The notes under the pieces were generated by a model. That model saw nothing but the letters and a program-made list of their open reading frames with translations, had not been told where the DNA came from and made no database searches. The translations under genes and the position numbers were made by a program. Positions 50,744 through 60,160 of a stretch of DNA of 64,000 bases are shown here, piece by piece. Origin of the DNA: Oscillospiraceae bacterium (GTDB taxonomy: Bacteria > Bacillota > Clostridia > Oscillospirales > Acutalibacteraceae); assembly GCA_015066095.1 (NCBI GenBank), contig SVPC01000002.1:48273-112272 (forward strand). The letters are read 5' to 3'. Position 1 is the stretch's first letter. Every line of letters starts with the position of its first letter.

Positions 50744-51826
50744 ATGGCAAGAGTTTACAATTTTAGTGCAGGTCCTTCTATGCTTCCCGAGGAAGTTTTA
50801 AAGACCGCAGCAGCAGAGATGCTCGAATTTGGTGAAAGCGGACAATCGGTTATGGAAATGTCCCACCGTTCAAAAGAATATCAGGCAATATTCGACGAAG
50901 CCGAAGCAAATCTTCGCGAGATTATGAACATCCCCGATAATTACGAAGTTTTGTTCTTACAAGGCGGCGCTTCCACCCAGTTTGCAATGATTCCTTTAAA
51001 CCTTATGAATAAAAACAACAAAGCAGACTTTATTATCACAGGTCAGTGGGCTAACAAGGCTTACAAAGAGGCAGCGCGCTACGGTGCCGCTCGTGAGGTT
51101 GCATCTTCTAAGGATAAAACCTTCAGTTACATCCCCAAGACCACCGCTGCCGACTTTGACAAGGACGCCGACTTCGTTCACATTTGTATGAACAACACCA
51201 TTTACGGTACAAAGTATAATGAATTGCCCGATACAGGCGATGTTCCGCTTATTGCAGATATTTCAAGTTGCATTTTGTCAGAGCCGATTGATGTCACCAA
51301 GTTTGGTATGCTTTATGCAGGTGCTCAAAAGAATGTTGCTCCCGCAGGTGTTACTATTGTTATCATCCGTAAAGATTTGCTTGGCAACGCTATGGATATC
51401 ACCCCCACTATGCTTAACTATGTAACCCACGCAGAAAACGGTTCTATGTTTAACACTCCCCCTTGCTACACCATTTATGTTGCAGGTCTTACCTTTAAGT
51501 GGATTAAGAAAATGGGCGGCCTTGAAAAAATGAAAGAGCTTAACGAGAAAAAGGCTAAAATTCTTTACGATTTCCTTGATAGTAGCAAACTTTTCAAAGG
51601 TACTGTAGTTCCAGAGGACCGTTCTCTTATGAATGTCCCCTTTATCACAGGCAACGACGAACTCGATGCTAAATTTGTAGCAGAATCTAAAAAAGCAGGT
51701 TTTGTTAACCTTAAGGGTCACCGTTCTGTTGGCGGTATGCGCGCTTCTATCTACAATGCAATGCCTATCGAAGGCGTAGAAAAACTTGTAGAATTTATGA
51801 AGAAATTTGAAGAGGAGAATGCATAA
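50744..51826 (+). CDS. serC: Phosphoserine aminotransferase
   Basis: SerC converts 3-phosphohydroxypyruvate and glutamate to phosphoserine. The 360-residue class V aminotransferase starts ARVYNFSAGPSMLPEEVL, has FLQGGASTQFAMIP, and the PLP-binding lysine in YAGAQKNVAPAGVTI. The end GGMRASIYNAMPIEGVEKLV is typical. The ATG at 50744 follows GGAGG. Its stop overlaps the serA start (TAATG). Confidence 0.96.
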   Translation: MARVYNFSAGPSMLPEEVLKTAAAEMLEFGESGQSVMEMSHRSKEYQAIFDEAEANLREIMNIPDNYEVLFLQGGASTQFAMIPLNLMNKNNKADFIITGQWANKAYKEAARYGAAREVASSKDKTFSYIPKTTAADFDKDADFVHICMNNTIYGTKYNELPDTGDVPLIADISSCILSEPIDVTKFGMLYAGAQKNVAPAGVTIVIIRKDLLGNAMDITPTMLNYVTHAENGSMFNTPPCYTIYVAGLTFKWIKKMGGLEKMKELNEKKAKILYDFLDSSKLFKGTVVPEDRSLMNVPFITGNDELDAKFVAESKKAGFVNLKGHRSVGGMRASIYNAMPIEGVEKLVEFMKKFEEENA

Positions 51827-52986
51827 TGTATAAGATTAAAACTTACAACAAGATTTCGAAATCGGGTCTTGCCAATTTCGACGATAAATATACTGTAGGC
51901 GACGAAGTAGAAAATGCAGACGGTGCGATAGTTCGTTCTGCCGCTTTACACGACACCGAATTTCCCGCAACTTTACAGGCTATCGCCCGTGCAGGTGCCG
52001 GTACCAACAACATTCCGATTGAGCGTTGCAGTGAACAGGGTATTGTTGTGTTCAACACTCCTGGTGCTAACGCAAACGCTGTTAAAGAACTTGTTATCGC
52101 AGGTCTTTTCATCGCTTCCCGCCGTGTAATTTCAGGTATTGAATGGGCTAAAACCTTAAAGGGCAACGGCGACGAAGTGGGTAAAATGGTCGAAAAAGGA
52201 AAGGGCGCTTTTGCAGGTCCCGAAATCAAAGGTAAAAAACTCGGCGTTATCGGTCTTGGGGCTATCGGTGTTATGGTAGCAAATGCTGCTAACTCACTCG
52301 GTATGAAGGTTTACGGCTACGACCCCTATTTGTCAGTTAAATCGGCTTGGAACTTAAACCACAACGCAGTTTACATCAGCGATATTAACGAAATCTACGC
52401 CGAATGTGATTATATCACAATTCACGTTCCGCTAACCGATTCCACAAAGAATCTCATTAATAAAGATACCCTTGCAAAAATGAAGGACGGCGTTCGCATT
52501 CTTAACTTCTCGCGTGCCGCTTTGGTTAACAGCACCGATATTAAGGCAGCGCTTGAATCTGGTAAGGTTGCTTCTTATGTGACCGACTTCCCCACAGACG
52601 ATGTTTTGGATGTTGAAGGCATTATCGCTATCCCCCACCTTGGCGCTTCTACCCCCGAATCAGAAGAAAACTGCGCTACAATGGCGGCAAAAGAACTTAT
52701 CGACTACATCGAAAACGGTAACATTGTAAACTCGGTAAATCTTCCCGAAATCACAATGCCCCGTAGCGGTAAATATCGCGTTTGCGTGATTCATAAGAAT
52801 ATCCCCAATATGCTTACAAAGATTACAGGTATTATTGCCGACGACAATGTGAATATTGAAAATCTTCTCAATAAGTCACGCGGCGACTATGCTTATACAA
52901 TGCTCGATATTGACGAAGCCGATACAGCACAACTCGAAACCGAAATCAAGGCTATCGACGGTGTTATCCGCGTTCGTATAATCTAA
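51826..52986 (+). CDS. serA: Phosphoglycerate dehydrogenase, short form with ACT domain
   Basis: SerA oxidises 3-phosphoglycerate, the first step of serine synthesis. The 386-residue protein has the substrate-binding ARAGAGTNNIP, the Rossmann GLGAIGVMVANAA, catalytic Arg in FSRAALVNSTD, His in IPHLGASTPESEEN, and a C-terminal ACT domain (about 315-386) for serine feedback. It lies in a one-base overlap with serC. Confidence 0.96.
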   Translation: MYKIKTYNKISKSGLANFDDKYTVGDEVENADGAIVRSAALHDTEFPATLQAIARAGAGTNNIPIERCSEQGIVVFNTPGANANAVKELVIAGLFIASRRVISGIEWAKTLKGNGDEVGKMVEKGKGAFAGPEIKGKKLGVIGLGAIGVMVANAANSLGMKVYGYDPYLSVKSAWNLNHNAVYISDINEIYAECDYITIHVPLTDSTKNLINKDTLAKMKDGVRILNFSRAALVNSTDIKAALESGKVASYVTDFPTDDVLDVEGIIAIPHLGASTPESEENCATMAAKELIDYIENGNIVNSVNLPEITMPRSGKYRVCVIHKNIPNMLTKITGIIADDNVNIENLLNKSRGDYAYTMLDIDEADTAQLETEIKAIDGVIRVRII

Positions 52987-53000
52987 TTCCCCATATTTAA

Positions 53001-53030
53001 GGCGGTCAGAATTTACTGGCCGTCTTTTTT
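53001..53030 (+). terminator. serC-serA terminator
   Basis: GGCGGTCAG, AATTTA, CTGGCCGTC then TTTTTT; two wobble pairs in the stem. Confidence 0.85.
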
Positions 53031-53092
53031 CATTCTCTCTTTACTTTTTATATAAAATATAGTAAAATAAATAAGATTGGTGGTGAGAATGT

Positions 53093-54322
53093 TTGAAAAA
53101 TATCGTAATTATAGGCGCAGGGGCTGCAGGTCTTATGGCGGCAATAACCAGTGCCGAAAACAAGAGTAACAAAGTAACCTTACTCGAAAAAAATGAACGA
53201 GCAGGCCGCAAACTTATGATAACCGGCAAAGGCAGATGCAACCTTTGTAACAACTGCGATACCGAAGCCCTTATGTCAAACATTCCCAAAAATTCTAAAT
53301 TTCTATATTCCGCCTTTTCAAGCCTTACACCACACTCCCTTATGGATATGTTTGAAACTTGGGGTGTACCGCTTAAAACCGAGCGTGGAAATCGCGTTTT
53401 CCCCGTATCAGACAAAGCGGTGGATATTGTTGATGCGCTCGTAAATTGTGCTAAAAAAAGCGGTGTTAAAACCATAACCGCCACCGCCGAAAAAGTACTG
53501 ACGAGTGAGCAAAAAGTCATTGGCGTTAAACTCGGAAACGGTGATATCATCCCTGCCGACAGCGTGATTTTAGCCACAGGCGGTATGTCCTATCCTCTTA
53601 CAGGCTCTACGGGTGACGGCTACAAAATGGCAACCGCTCTCGGTCACACAGTGACCGAACTCAAACCGTCGTTAGTGCCATTAACCATCCACGAGGGCTT
53701 TTGCACAAAACTCGCGGGACTGTCGCTTAAAAATGTAACGCTAAATGTATTTGAAGACGGCAAGAAAAAACCATTGTTTAGTGAAATGGGCGAAATGCTT
53801 TTCACCCACTTTGGGATATCAGGTCCGCTTGTTTTGTCGGCTTCTTCGCATATACGGTATATGGGCAAAAAGACTTACACTGCATTTATCGACCTTAAAC
53901 CCGCTCTCTCACACGAGCAACTTGACACCCGTATACTGCGTGATTTTAGCGAAATGCAAAATAAAGACTTTGCAAACTCACTCGACAAATTATTACCCAA
54001 AAGTCTTATTCCGGTAATAGTTAAACTTTCAAATATTGAGCCGCAAAAAAAGGTTAATCAAATAAACCGCCAAGAACGTACTGCTCTTGTGAATATAATA
54101 AAAAATCTACCGCTTCACATAACAGGCTTCAGACCTATTGAAGAAGCCATTATCACAAGCGGCGGCATTTCAGTTAAAGAAATAGACCCAAAAACCATGC
54201 AATCAAAACTCATCGAGGGACTTTTCTTTGCAGGTGAGATTATTGATGTTGACGCCTACACAGGCGGATTTAATTTACAAATCGCGTTTTCCACAGGCTT
54301 TTTGGCAGGTAAAAACGCTTAA
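53093..54322 (+). CDS. FAD-dependent oxidoreductase of the HI0933/YhiN family
   Basis: A 409-residue flavoprotein with the FAD-binding IVIIGAGAAGLMAAITSA at the N-terminus, NERAGRKLMITGKGRCNLCN, ILATGGMSYPLTGSTGDGY and the C-terminal FFAGEIIDVDAYTGGFNLQ. The reaction is unknown; relatives include bile acid reductases. The start is TTG at 53093 with GGTGAG five bases ahead; the ATG at 53090 is in another frame. cmk follows 12 bases later. Confidence 0.9.
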   Translation: MKNIVIIGAGAAGLMAAITSAENKSNKVTLLEKNERAGRKLMITGKGRCNLCNNCDTEALMSNIPKNSKFLYSAFSSLTPHSLMDMFETWGVPLKTERGNRVFPVSDKAVDIVDALVNCAKKSGVKTITATAEKVLTSEQKVIGVKLGNGDIIPADSVILATGGMSYPLTGSTGDGYKMATALGHTVTELKPSLVPLTIHEGFCTKLAGLSLKNVTLNVFEDGKKKPLFSEMGEMLFTHFGISGPLVLSASSHIRYMGKKTYTAFIDLKPALSHEQLDTRILRDFSEMQNKDFANSLDKLLPKSLIPVIVKLSNIEPQKKVNQINRQERTALVNIIKNLPLHITGFRPIEEAIITSGGISVKEIDPKTMQSKLIEGLFFAGEIIDVDAYTGGFNLQIAFSTGFLAGKNA

Positions 54323-54334
54323 AGGAGAATAATT

Positions 54335-55000
54335 ATGATTTCTATTGCTATTGATGGTCCTGCAGGTGCAGGTAAAAGTACACTTTCGCGCAAAACTGCG
54401 GAAAATTTAGGCTTTATTTATGTGGATACAGGCGCACTCTACCGCACAGTAGGTCTTAAATTTTCGCGCAAGGGCGCTGATACCAATCTTGACTGCGATA
54501 TAGAGGGTATATTAGCAGAAACCACTGTTGATATCCGTTTTGTAGACGGTGAACAAAGGGTATTTTTAGACGGTGAGGATGTATCTGACGAAATCAGAAC
54601 GCCTACCGCTTCTATGATGGCTTCTGCCGTTTCAGCAAAACCGCCCGTACGCGCATTTTTACTTGAAATGCAGAGAAAACTCGCTAGGGACAATAATGTG
54701 GTAATGGATGGCAGAGATATAGGAACCGTAGTGCTTCCCAACGCTACTGTTAAGATTTATCTTACCGCTTCTGCCGAAGCCAGAGCCGAAAGAAGATATA
54801 AAGAACTTATTGAAAAAGGCACGATTGTTACTTATAAAGAGGTTTATGACGATATGGTACAGCGCGACTATAACGATATGAACCGCGAAATCGCACCCTT
54901 AAAACAGGCAGACGATGCTATTGTTGCCGACACTACCGAGTGTAATTTGGAAGAATCTTTAGACCTTTTACTTAAAATAGTTAAGGATAACACAAAATGA
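54335..55000 (+). CDS. cmk: Cytidylate kinase
   Basis: Cmk phosphorylates CMP and dCMP. The 221-residue protein has the P-loop IAIDGPAGAGKSTLS, VDTGALYRTVG, MDGRDIGTVVLPNA and the lid RAERRYKEL. AAAGGAG precedes the ATG. The gene overlaps ispH-S1 by four bases; cmk-ispH-rpsA is a conserved order in Clostridia. Confidence 0.96.
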   Translation: MISIAIDGPAGAGKSTLSRKTAENLGFIYVDTGALYRTVGLKFSRKGADTNLDCDIEGILAETTVDIRFVDGEQRVFLDGEDVSDEIRTPTASMMASAVSAKPPVRAFLLEMQRKLARDNNVVMDGRDIGTVVLPNATVKIYLTASAEARAERRYKELIEKGTIVTYKEVYDDMVQRDYNDMNREIAPLKQADDAIVADTTECNLEESLDLLLKIVKDNTK

Positions 55001-57111
55001 GAAATATAACTTTAGCAAAAACTGCAGGTTTCTGCTTTGGTGTAAATAACGCAGTACAGACTGTATATGACCTTTTGGCAGAGGGTAAAAAAGTATGCAC
55101 TTTAGGACCTATAATCCATAACCCCCAACTTGTAAACGATTTAGAGCAAAAAGGTGTACGCATTGTAGAAAACCCAAGTGAAGTTTTAAAAGACGAAACT
55201 TTGGTTATTCGTTCACACGGTGTCGAAAAATCAGTATTAGAACTGTGTGATAGTTTGGGCGTTTCTTATGTTAATGCCACCTGCCCGTTTGTAGGTAAAA
55301 TTCACAAGATAGTAAATGAACATTCCAATGACGGTTTTATCACCATTATTGCAGGTGATAAAAACCACCCTGAAGTCAAGGGAATTATAGGCCATATAAC
55401 AGGTGAATATTACTGCGTGGGCGACACAGACGAATTAGACATTTTGCTCAAAAACAATCCAACTTTAAGGGATAAAAGTGTGATATTGGTTTCACAGACC
55501 ACTTTCAACTCAAAAATATGGCAAAAAGTTCAAAAAAATTTAAAAAAAGTATGTACAAATGTAAAAATTTTTGATACAATGTGTAATGCAACTGCAATGC
55601 GTCAAGAGGAAGCGCATACATTATCACTTAAAAGTGATGCTATAATAGTTATCGGTGGAAGACACAGTTCTAATACCGCAAAACTTTATGATGTATGCAA
55701 AGCCAATTGCGACAGAACATTTTTGATAGAAACCGCCAGTGAACTACCGCTTGGTGAACTGCAAGAATGTTTTAACATTGGAGTGGTTGCAGGTGCTTCT
55801 ACACCTGCAGGTATAATAAAGGAGGCAATAAAAACCATGTCGGAAAATTTACAACCGAAAGACGAACAGTTAGAAGTAACTGTAGAAAAAACATTTGAAG
55901 AAATGACTGATGAGGAAGCATTTGAAGCATCCTTAAACAACCTTACAGGTGACCAAAAGGTAGTAGGCACCGTAATCGCTGTTAACAAAACAGAAGTTAC
56001 AGTAGATATTGACCGTGGCGTTACAGGATACATATCCGCCGCTGAATTTTCTACCGACCCTGATGTAGACCTTGTTAAGGAAGTTAATGTGGGCGACCAA
56101 ATCAACCTCATTATTATGAAGATAAGTGACCAAGAAGGCACCGCAATGCTTTCTAAACGCCGTTATGACGCAATTGCAGGTTGGGACAAAATCAAAGAAG
56201 CCAAAGATTCGGGCGAAGTTCTCACCGGCTTTGTTAAAGACATCATTAAGGGTGGCGTTGTAGTATACACCAACAATGTTCGCGTATTTATCCCCGCTTC
56301 TCAGGCAACTGCTTCGAGAAATGATTCTTTAGAAGAATTAAAGGGTAAGGAAGTTTCCTTCCGCATTATCGAAATCGGCCGTGGCAGAAGAGCTGTTGGT
56401 TCTATCCGCAGCGTACTTCGCGACCAAAAACGCGAAGCAGAAGAAAAAGTATGGGCAGATATCGCAGTGGGCGACCGTTACAACGGTACTGTTAAATCCC
56501 TCACCGGCTACGGCGCATTCGTAGACATCGGTGGTGTTGACGGTATGGTTCACATTTCTGAACTTTCTTGGGCTCGTATTAAAAACCCTGCAGAGGTTGT
56601 TTCTGTTGGCGATATTATCGAAGTTTATGTAAAAGACCTCGACCGCGAAAAGAGAAAAATTTCTCTCGGTTACAAAAAGGCTGAAGACAATCCTTGGACC
56701 ATCTTCCAAAACAAATACAGTGTTGATGATGTTGTAACTGTTACAATCGTTAGTATGACCACATACGGCGCATTCGCTCGTATCATCCCCGGTGTTGATG
56801 GTCTTATCCACATTTCTCAGATTGCTAACAAGCACATTGCTAAACCCCAAGACGAACTCAAAATCGGTCAAGAGGTTGAAGCAAAAATCACCGCAGTTGA
56901 TTTGGAACAGAAGCGCGTAAGCCTTTCTATCCGTGCTTTACTACCCGAAGAGGAAGTAGTTGCTGAGGAAACAGTAGAAGAAGCCGCTCCTGTAGAAGAA
57001 ACTCCTGTTGAAGCAGTTGAAGAAGTTGTAGAAACTCCTGTTGAAGAAGCTGTTGCAGAAGTAGCAGAAGCACCCGTAGAGGAAGCTCCTGCAGAAGAAA
57101 CTGCTGAATAA
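54997..57111 (+). CDS. ispH: Fusion of IspH reductase and ribosomal protein S1
   Basis: The 704-residue protein joins IspH (residues 1 to about 280), the last enzyme of the MEP isoprenoid pathway, to S1 with four S1 domains (about 313-640). IspH Fe-S cysteines lie in TAGFCFGVNNAV, VNATCPFVGKIH and MCNATAMRQEEA. The S1 domains show TGYGAFVDIGGVDGMVHISE-type motifs. The tail (about 648-704) is Glu, Val and Ala rich. This fusion is known in Clostridia. An in-frame ATG at 55837 with AAAGGAGG upstream may allow free S1 to be made. Confidence 0.95.
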   Translation: MRNITLAKTAGFCFGVNNAVQTVYDLLAEGKKVCTLGPIIHNPQLVNDLEQKGVRIVENPSEVLKDETLVIRSHGVEKSVLELCDSLGVSYVNATCPFVGKIHKIVNEHSNDGFITIIAGDKNHPEVKGIIGHITGEYYCVGDTDELDILLKNNPTLRDKSVILVSQTTFNSKIWQKVQKNLKKVCTNVKIFDTMCNATAMRQEEAHTLSLKSDAIIVIGGRHSSNTAKLYDVCKANCDRTFLIETASELPLGELQECFNIGVVAGASTPAGIIKEAIKTMSENLQPKDEQLEVTVEKTFEEMTDEEAFEASLNNLTGDQKVVGTVIAVNKTEVTVDIDRGVTGYISAAEFSTDPDVDLVKEVNVGDQINLIIMKISDQEGTAMLSKRRYDAIAGWDKIKEAKDSGEVLTGFVKDIIKGGVVVYTNNVRVFIPASQATASRNDSLEELKGKEVSFRIIEIGRGRRAVGSIRSVLRDQKREAEEKVWADIAVGDRYNGTVKSLTGYGAFVDIGGVDGMVHISELSWARIKNPAEVVSVGDIIEVYVKDLDREKRKISLGYKKAEDNPWTIFQNKYSVDDVVTVTIVSMTTYGAFARIIPGVDGLIHISQIANKHIAKPQDELKIGQEVEAKITAVDLEQKRVSLSIRALLPEEEVVAEETVEEAAPVEETPVEAVEEVVETPVEEAVAEVAEAPVEEAPAEETAE
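55818..55839 (+). promoter_or_regulatory. Possible internal ribosome site for separate S1
   Basis: AAAGGAGG (55818-55825) lies 11 bases before an in-frame ATG at 55837, exactly at the boundary of IspH and S1. A product of 424 residues, S1 alone, would result. Confidence 0.4.
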
Positions 57112-57125
57112 TCTCTTAAAACTCA

Positions 57126-57159
57126 AAAGCATCTTTACCGCAAGGTAGAGATGCTTTTT
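57126..57159. terminator. Bidirectional terminator
   Basis: AAAGCATCTTTACC, GCAA, GGTAGAGATGCTTTTT, between the convergent ispH-S1 and lysR genes. Confidence 0.85.
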
Positions 57160-57176
57160 CTTTTTTAATAACAATT

Positions 57177-58013
57177 TTATCCAATACTCTTTATAAAATT
57201 TAAAAGACCTAGTTTTGACATTTTTTCTTTATTATACGCAACACCAAGTGTTCGCATAATTTGTGGTTCTAACTTTAACACATCCACTTCCCTTTCATAA
57301 CCCTTAATTACAAGGCGTGTCAAAACTGCAAGACCAAAACCATCTTTGACCGCATTTACAATCGACAAATCATCTTCCGAATTAAAGTGTAATATTTCCT
57401 TAAACCGATTATTATCAATATGCTTTTCGATATTAAAGCCTTCGGCAAAGATATATGGATGATTATAAAGTTCATCCACAGTTATTACAGTTTTATCTTT
57501 AAAATAATTATGCGGAGCCACCACACAAAACTCATCTTTGAAAAGCGGCAACCACTCACTATTACCAAAAGAACTGATATCGGCAAATACTACATCCGCT
57601 TTGTCATCTTCTATCCAACCTGTCACATTATCGGCGACACTTACTGTAATCTTAATGTGCGGAAATTCTTTTCTAAGGCGCTTTATCACACCCGAAACCA
57701 CATTTCTCGACATACTGGAATAAGAAGCTATCCTAAGTTCGGCATTGTCTGTTCCCTTTATATTAGAAATTATCTTCCAAACCTTTTCTTCTGCCTTTTT
57801 TATATCCTTGAACGCTTCAAAAAGTTTTTCGCCATTATCGCTTAAAATTACTCCTTTTGATGTGCGCTCAAAAAGTTTTACACCTAATTCATCTTCAAAA
57901 TTATTAAGAAGATGTGAAAAGGCAGACGGAGTGTAAGAAAATTCTTCCGCCGCTTTTGAAAGGCTTTTATGCTTTACTGCGCTTAATATAGCTTTAATTT
58001 TAAAAGTTTCCAT
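57177..58013 (-). CDS. LysR-family transcriptional regulator
   Basis: A 278-residue regulator with the N-terminal winged helix (LSKAAEEFSYTPSAFSHLLN, then LFERTSKGVILSDNGEKL) and a C-terminal periplasmic-binding-like effector domain (about 88-278). It is divergent from the EamA transporter and probably controls it and itself; a 10-5-10 palindrome lies between them. The effector is unknown. Confidence 0.92.
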   Translation of the reverse strand: METFKIKAILSAVKHKSLSKAAEEFSYTPSAFSHLLNNFEDELGVKLFERTSKGVILSDNGEKLFEAFKDIKKAEEKVWKIISNIKGTDNAELRIASYSSMSRNVVSGVIKRLRKEFPHIKITVSVADNVTGWIEDDKADVVFADISSFGNSEWLPLFKDEFCVVAPHNYFKDKTVITVDELYNHPYIFAEGFNIEKHIDNNRFKEILHFNSEDDLSIVNAVKDGFGLAVLTRLVIKGYEREVDVLKLEPQIMRTLGVAYNKEKMSKLGLLNFIKSIG

Positions 58014-58024
58014 ATATTACTTCC

Positions 58025-58080
58025 TTGCTATGAAAAGTCTTCATAGCAATATTATAAAACTTCACTTCAAAAAAAGCAAG
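58025..58080 (-). promoter_or_regulatory. LysR operator and lysR promoter
   Basis: TTGCTATGAA, AAGTC, TTCATAGCAA (58025-58049) is a perfect 10-bp inverted repeat. On the minus strand a promoter TTGCTT, 17 bases, TATAAT ends at about 58051, so the palindrome covers the start of lysR transcription, as in autorepression. A half-site TGCTATGG lies at about 58080 towards the transporter. Confidence 0.75.
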
Positions 58081-58124
58081 TGCTATGGTAAAATTTTATT
58101 GTTTTAAGGCAAGGAGGTAAAAAT

Positions 58125-59036
58125 ATGGCAGGAAAAAGACCTATTTCTTTCTATTACATACTACTTTTTATAGTAATATTTTTTTGGGGTTTTGACCCTT
58201 CGGTTTGCAAGTATTTTTATAAAGACTACTCCGCATCTGTAGTAGCGGTAATAGCAACAGTAACTTCCTTTATATTCTTCGCTTGTTTTTCATTTAGAAA
58301 ACTCAAAGATATGAATCTCAAATTCTTAAAAATCGCTGTTCCAATAGGATTTTTGAACGGCCTCGCAGGTCTTTTACAGCGTATAGGTCTACAATATACA
58401 TCCCCTGCTAACTTTGCTTTTTTGGAGCATTTAGCCGTTGCTACCGTTCCTATTGTGTTGTACATTTTAATACGAAAAAAGCCAACAATAATACAGGTTG
58501 TCTCGGTTATCCTTTGTCTTATCGGTTGCTTTATTTTAAGCGGTATGACGCTAAGCGGTTTCAGGGGTAATATAGGCGATATTTTATGCGCCCTTTCGGG
58601 TATTATATACGGTTTGTGCGTAGCGCTTATCGGCATATATTCCAAAAAAATTGATGCTTCACTTTATATGGTAGTCTTTACTTTTATATATTTTATTACT
58701 TCTCTTGTTACTCTTGTTTTGCTACATTTCACCCAAATAGAACCTGTAAAATTCGCTTTCGATATAACACTAATTTTACCCGTTGCATTGTTTGGTCTTT
58801 TCTCGGTAGGGATTACTTGGCTTTTAAAAACAATCGCTATCAAACATCTTGACCCCACGTTTGTAGCCATTGTAAGTCCCTTTACCGCAGTTGTCGCAGG
58901 TGCAATATCGGTAATAACCAAAACCGACATACTAACCCCTAAACTTATAATCGGTGCAGTTTTAATAATGTCCGCCGCTATCCTTTCAGGTATATTAGAT
59001 GTAAAACAATCTACAAAAAAAGTTGATTCCAAGTAG
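58125..59036 (+). CDS. EamA-family drug/metabolite transporter
   Basis: A 303-residue membrane protein with ten helices in two EamA repeats; family traits include YILLFIVIFFWGFDPS at the N-terminus and the DPTFVAIVSPFTAVVAGAI segment in the second repeat. It is likely an exporter of a metabolite or amino acid; the substrate is unknown. AAGGAGG precedes the ATG. It is divergent from a lysR gene, a standard pairing for this family. Its stop lies in a terminator loop. Confidence 0.9.
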   Translation: MAGKRPISFYYILLFIVIFFWGFDPSVCKYFYKDYSASVVAVIATVTSFIFFACFSFRKLKDMNLKFLKIAVPIGFLNGLAGLLQRIGLQYTSPANFAFLEHLAVATVPIVLYILIRKKPTIIQVVSVILCLIGCFILSGMTLSGFRGNIGDILCALSGIIYGLCVALIGIYSKKIDASLYMVVFTFIYFITSLVTLVLLHFTQIEPVKFAFDITLILPVALFGLFSVGITWLLKTIAIKHLDPTFVAIVSPFTAVVAGAISVITKTDILTPKLIIGAVLIMSAAILSGILDVKQSTKKVDSK

Positions 59037-59050
59037 GAATCAACTTTTTA
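59015..59050. terminator. Terminator overlapping the EamA stop codon
   Basis: AAAAAAGTTGATTCC, AAGTA, GGAATCAACTTTTTA, symmetrical, used by both convergent genes. Confidence 0.88.
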
Positions 59051-59419
59051 TTTTTTACAGCAAGAACAACCGCTCTCGTAAAGTTTATTTATATTAAGTT
59101 TATTATCGTCTGCCACAAACCCCAGTGTTCTGAAAATCTTTTCAGGGGCTTTATCTGACCAAATAGCACTCTTTATATCACGGCTTGACGCGACATGCAA
59201 AGTACTTCGCAATATACCATCCAAAAGCATTAAATCATTTTGTGGCTCTATTGCGCGAATATTCATTTCTCCGTCTTTTATATCAAAAAGACAATAGCCT
59301 AAAACTTCATCGCCGTCTTTGGCTAAAAGGCAATCAGAAAAGGGCGAAAATTCAATTTTTTCCTTTTCAAAAAAAGGTATTGCAGCATTATTGTTTTCAA
59401 CAGTTTTTAAAGTTATCAT
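59048..59419 (-). CDS. Small GNAT-like protein with CxCC tail
   Basis: A 123-residue protein with a degenerate N-acetyltransferase-like fold (LGYCLFDIKDGEMNIRAIEP and KIFRTLGFVADDNKL) and the C-terminus GCSCCKK, which may bind metal. The usual acetyl-CoA loop is not evident, so activity is uncertain. It starts 9 bases after rluB and ends that operon. Confidence 0.7.
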   Translation of the reverse strand: MITLKTVENNNAAIPFFEKEKIEFSPFSDCLLAKDGDEVLGYCLFDIKDGEMNIRAIEPQNDLMLLDGILRSTLHVASSRDIKSAIWSDKAPEKIFRTLGFVADDNKLNINKLYESGCSCCKK

Positions 59420-59428
59420 ATATTCACC

Positions 59429-60151
59429 CTAAGTAATACTTGTAAGACGTCGCATCTCTTTTTCATTTAAAGGACGCCAACTGCCACGCGGCAACATACC
59501 AAGTTTTACCCCTGCAATTTCGGTGCGTTTAAGGCGCAATACTTCCAACTTTACCGCTTCACACATACGTCTGATTTGACGGTTTCTGCCTTCTTGAATA
59601 ACAAATATAAGCACCGTTCTATCGGGCTTTCTTTCAGCCACAAAGCAGTCGCACGGCAGAGTTTTTTCGCCGTCTAGCATTATACCTTCTTTAAGCTGTA
59701 TAATCTTTTCGTCATTGGTTTCACCCTTTACGGTTACACGGTAGGTTTTGTTTACGTGATACGACGGATGTGTGAGTTTATTAGCAAACTCACCGTCATT
59801 TGTCATAAGTAAAAGGCCTTCCGAGTTCATATCAAGCCTACCCACAGGGAAAAGGCGCACATCGGCATCTTTAACAAGGTCGGTAACACATTTTCTGCCC
59901 TTTTCGTCACTGGCAGTAGTAACAAAACCGCGCGGTTTGTGAAGCATTATATACATTTTAGTGGTGTTTGCAACCACATTTTTACCGCGTACTGTGATTT
60001 TGTCGCGTTTAGGGTCAACCTTTGTGCCAATCGTAGCCACATGGCCGTTAACCTTAACCTTGCCCATTTCAATTAATTCCTCTGCCTTACGACGCGAAGC
60101 TATACCACACTCGGCAAGATGCTTTTGAAGCCTTATTTTATTATCCTTCAT
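59429..60151 (-). CDS. rluB: rRNA pseudouridine synthase RluB/RsuA family
   Basis: A 240-residue synthase with an N-terminal S4 RNA-binding domain (about 6-65, RLQKHLAECGIASRRKAEEL) and a catalytic domain with the Asp motif GRLDMNSEGLLLMTNDG and EGRNRQIRRMCEA. It converts a uridine of 23S rRNA to pseudouridine. AGGAGA precedes the ATG. The scpA-scpB-...-dacF-rluB order is conserved in Firmicutes. Confidence 0.94.
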   Translation of the reverse strand: MKDNKIRLQKHLAECGIASRRKAEELIEMGKVKVNGHVATIGTKVDPKRDKITVRGKNVVANTTKMYIMLHKPRGFVTTASDEKGRKCVTDLVKDADVRLFPVGRLDMNSEGLLLMTNDGEFANKLTHPSYHVNKTYRVTVKGETNDEKIIQLKEGIMLDGEKTLPCDCFVAERKPDRTVLIFVIQEGRNRQIRRMCEAVKLEVLRLKRTEIAGVKLGMLPRGSWRPLNEKEMRRLTSIT

Positions 60152-60160
60152 TTTATTCTC

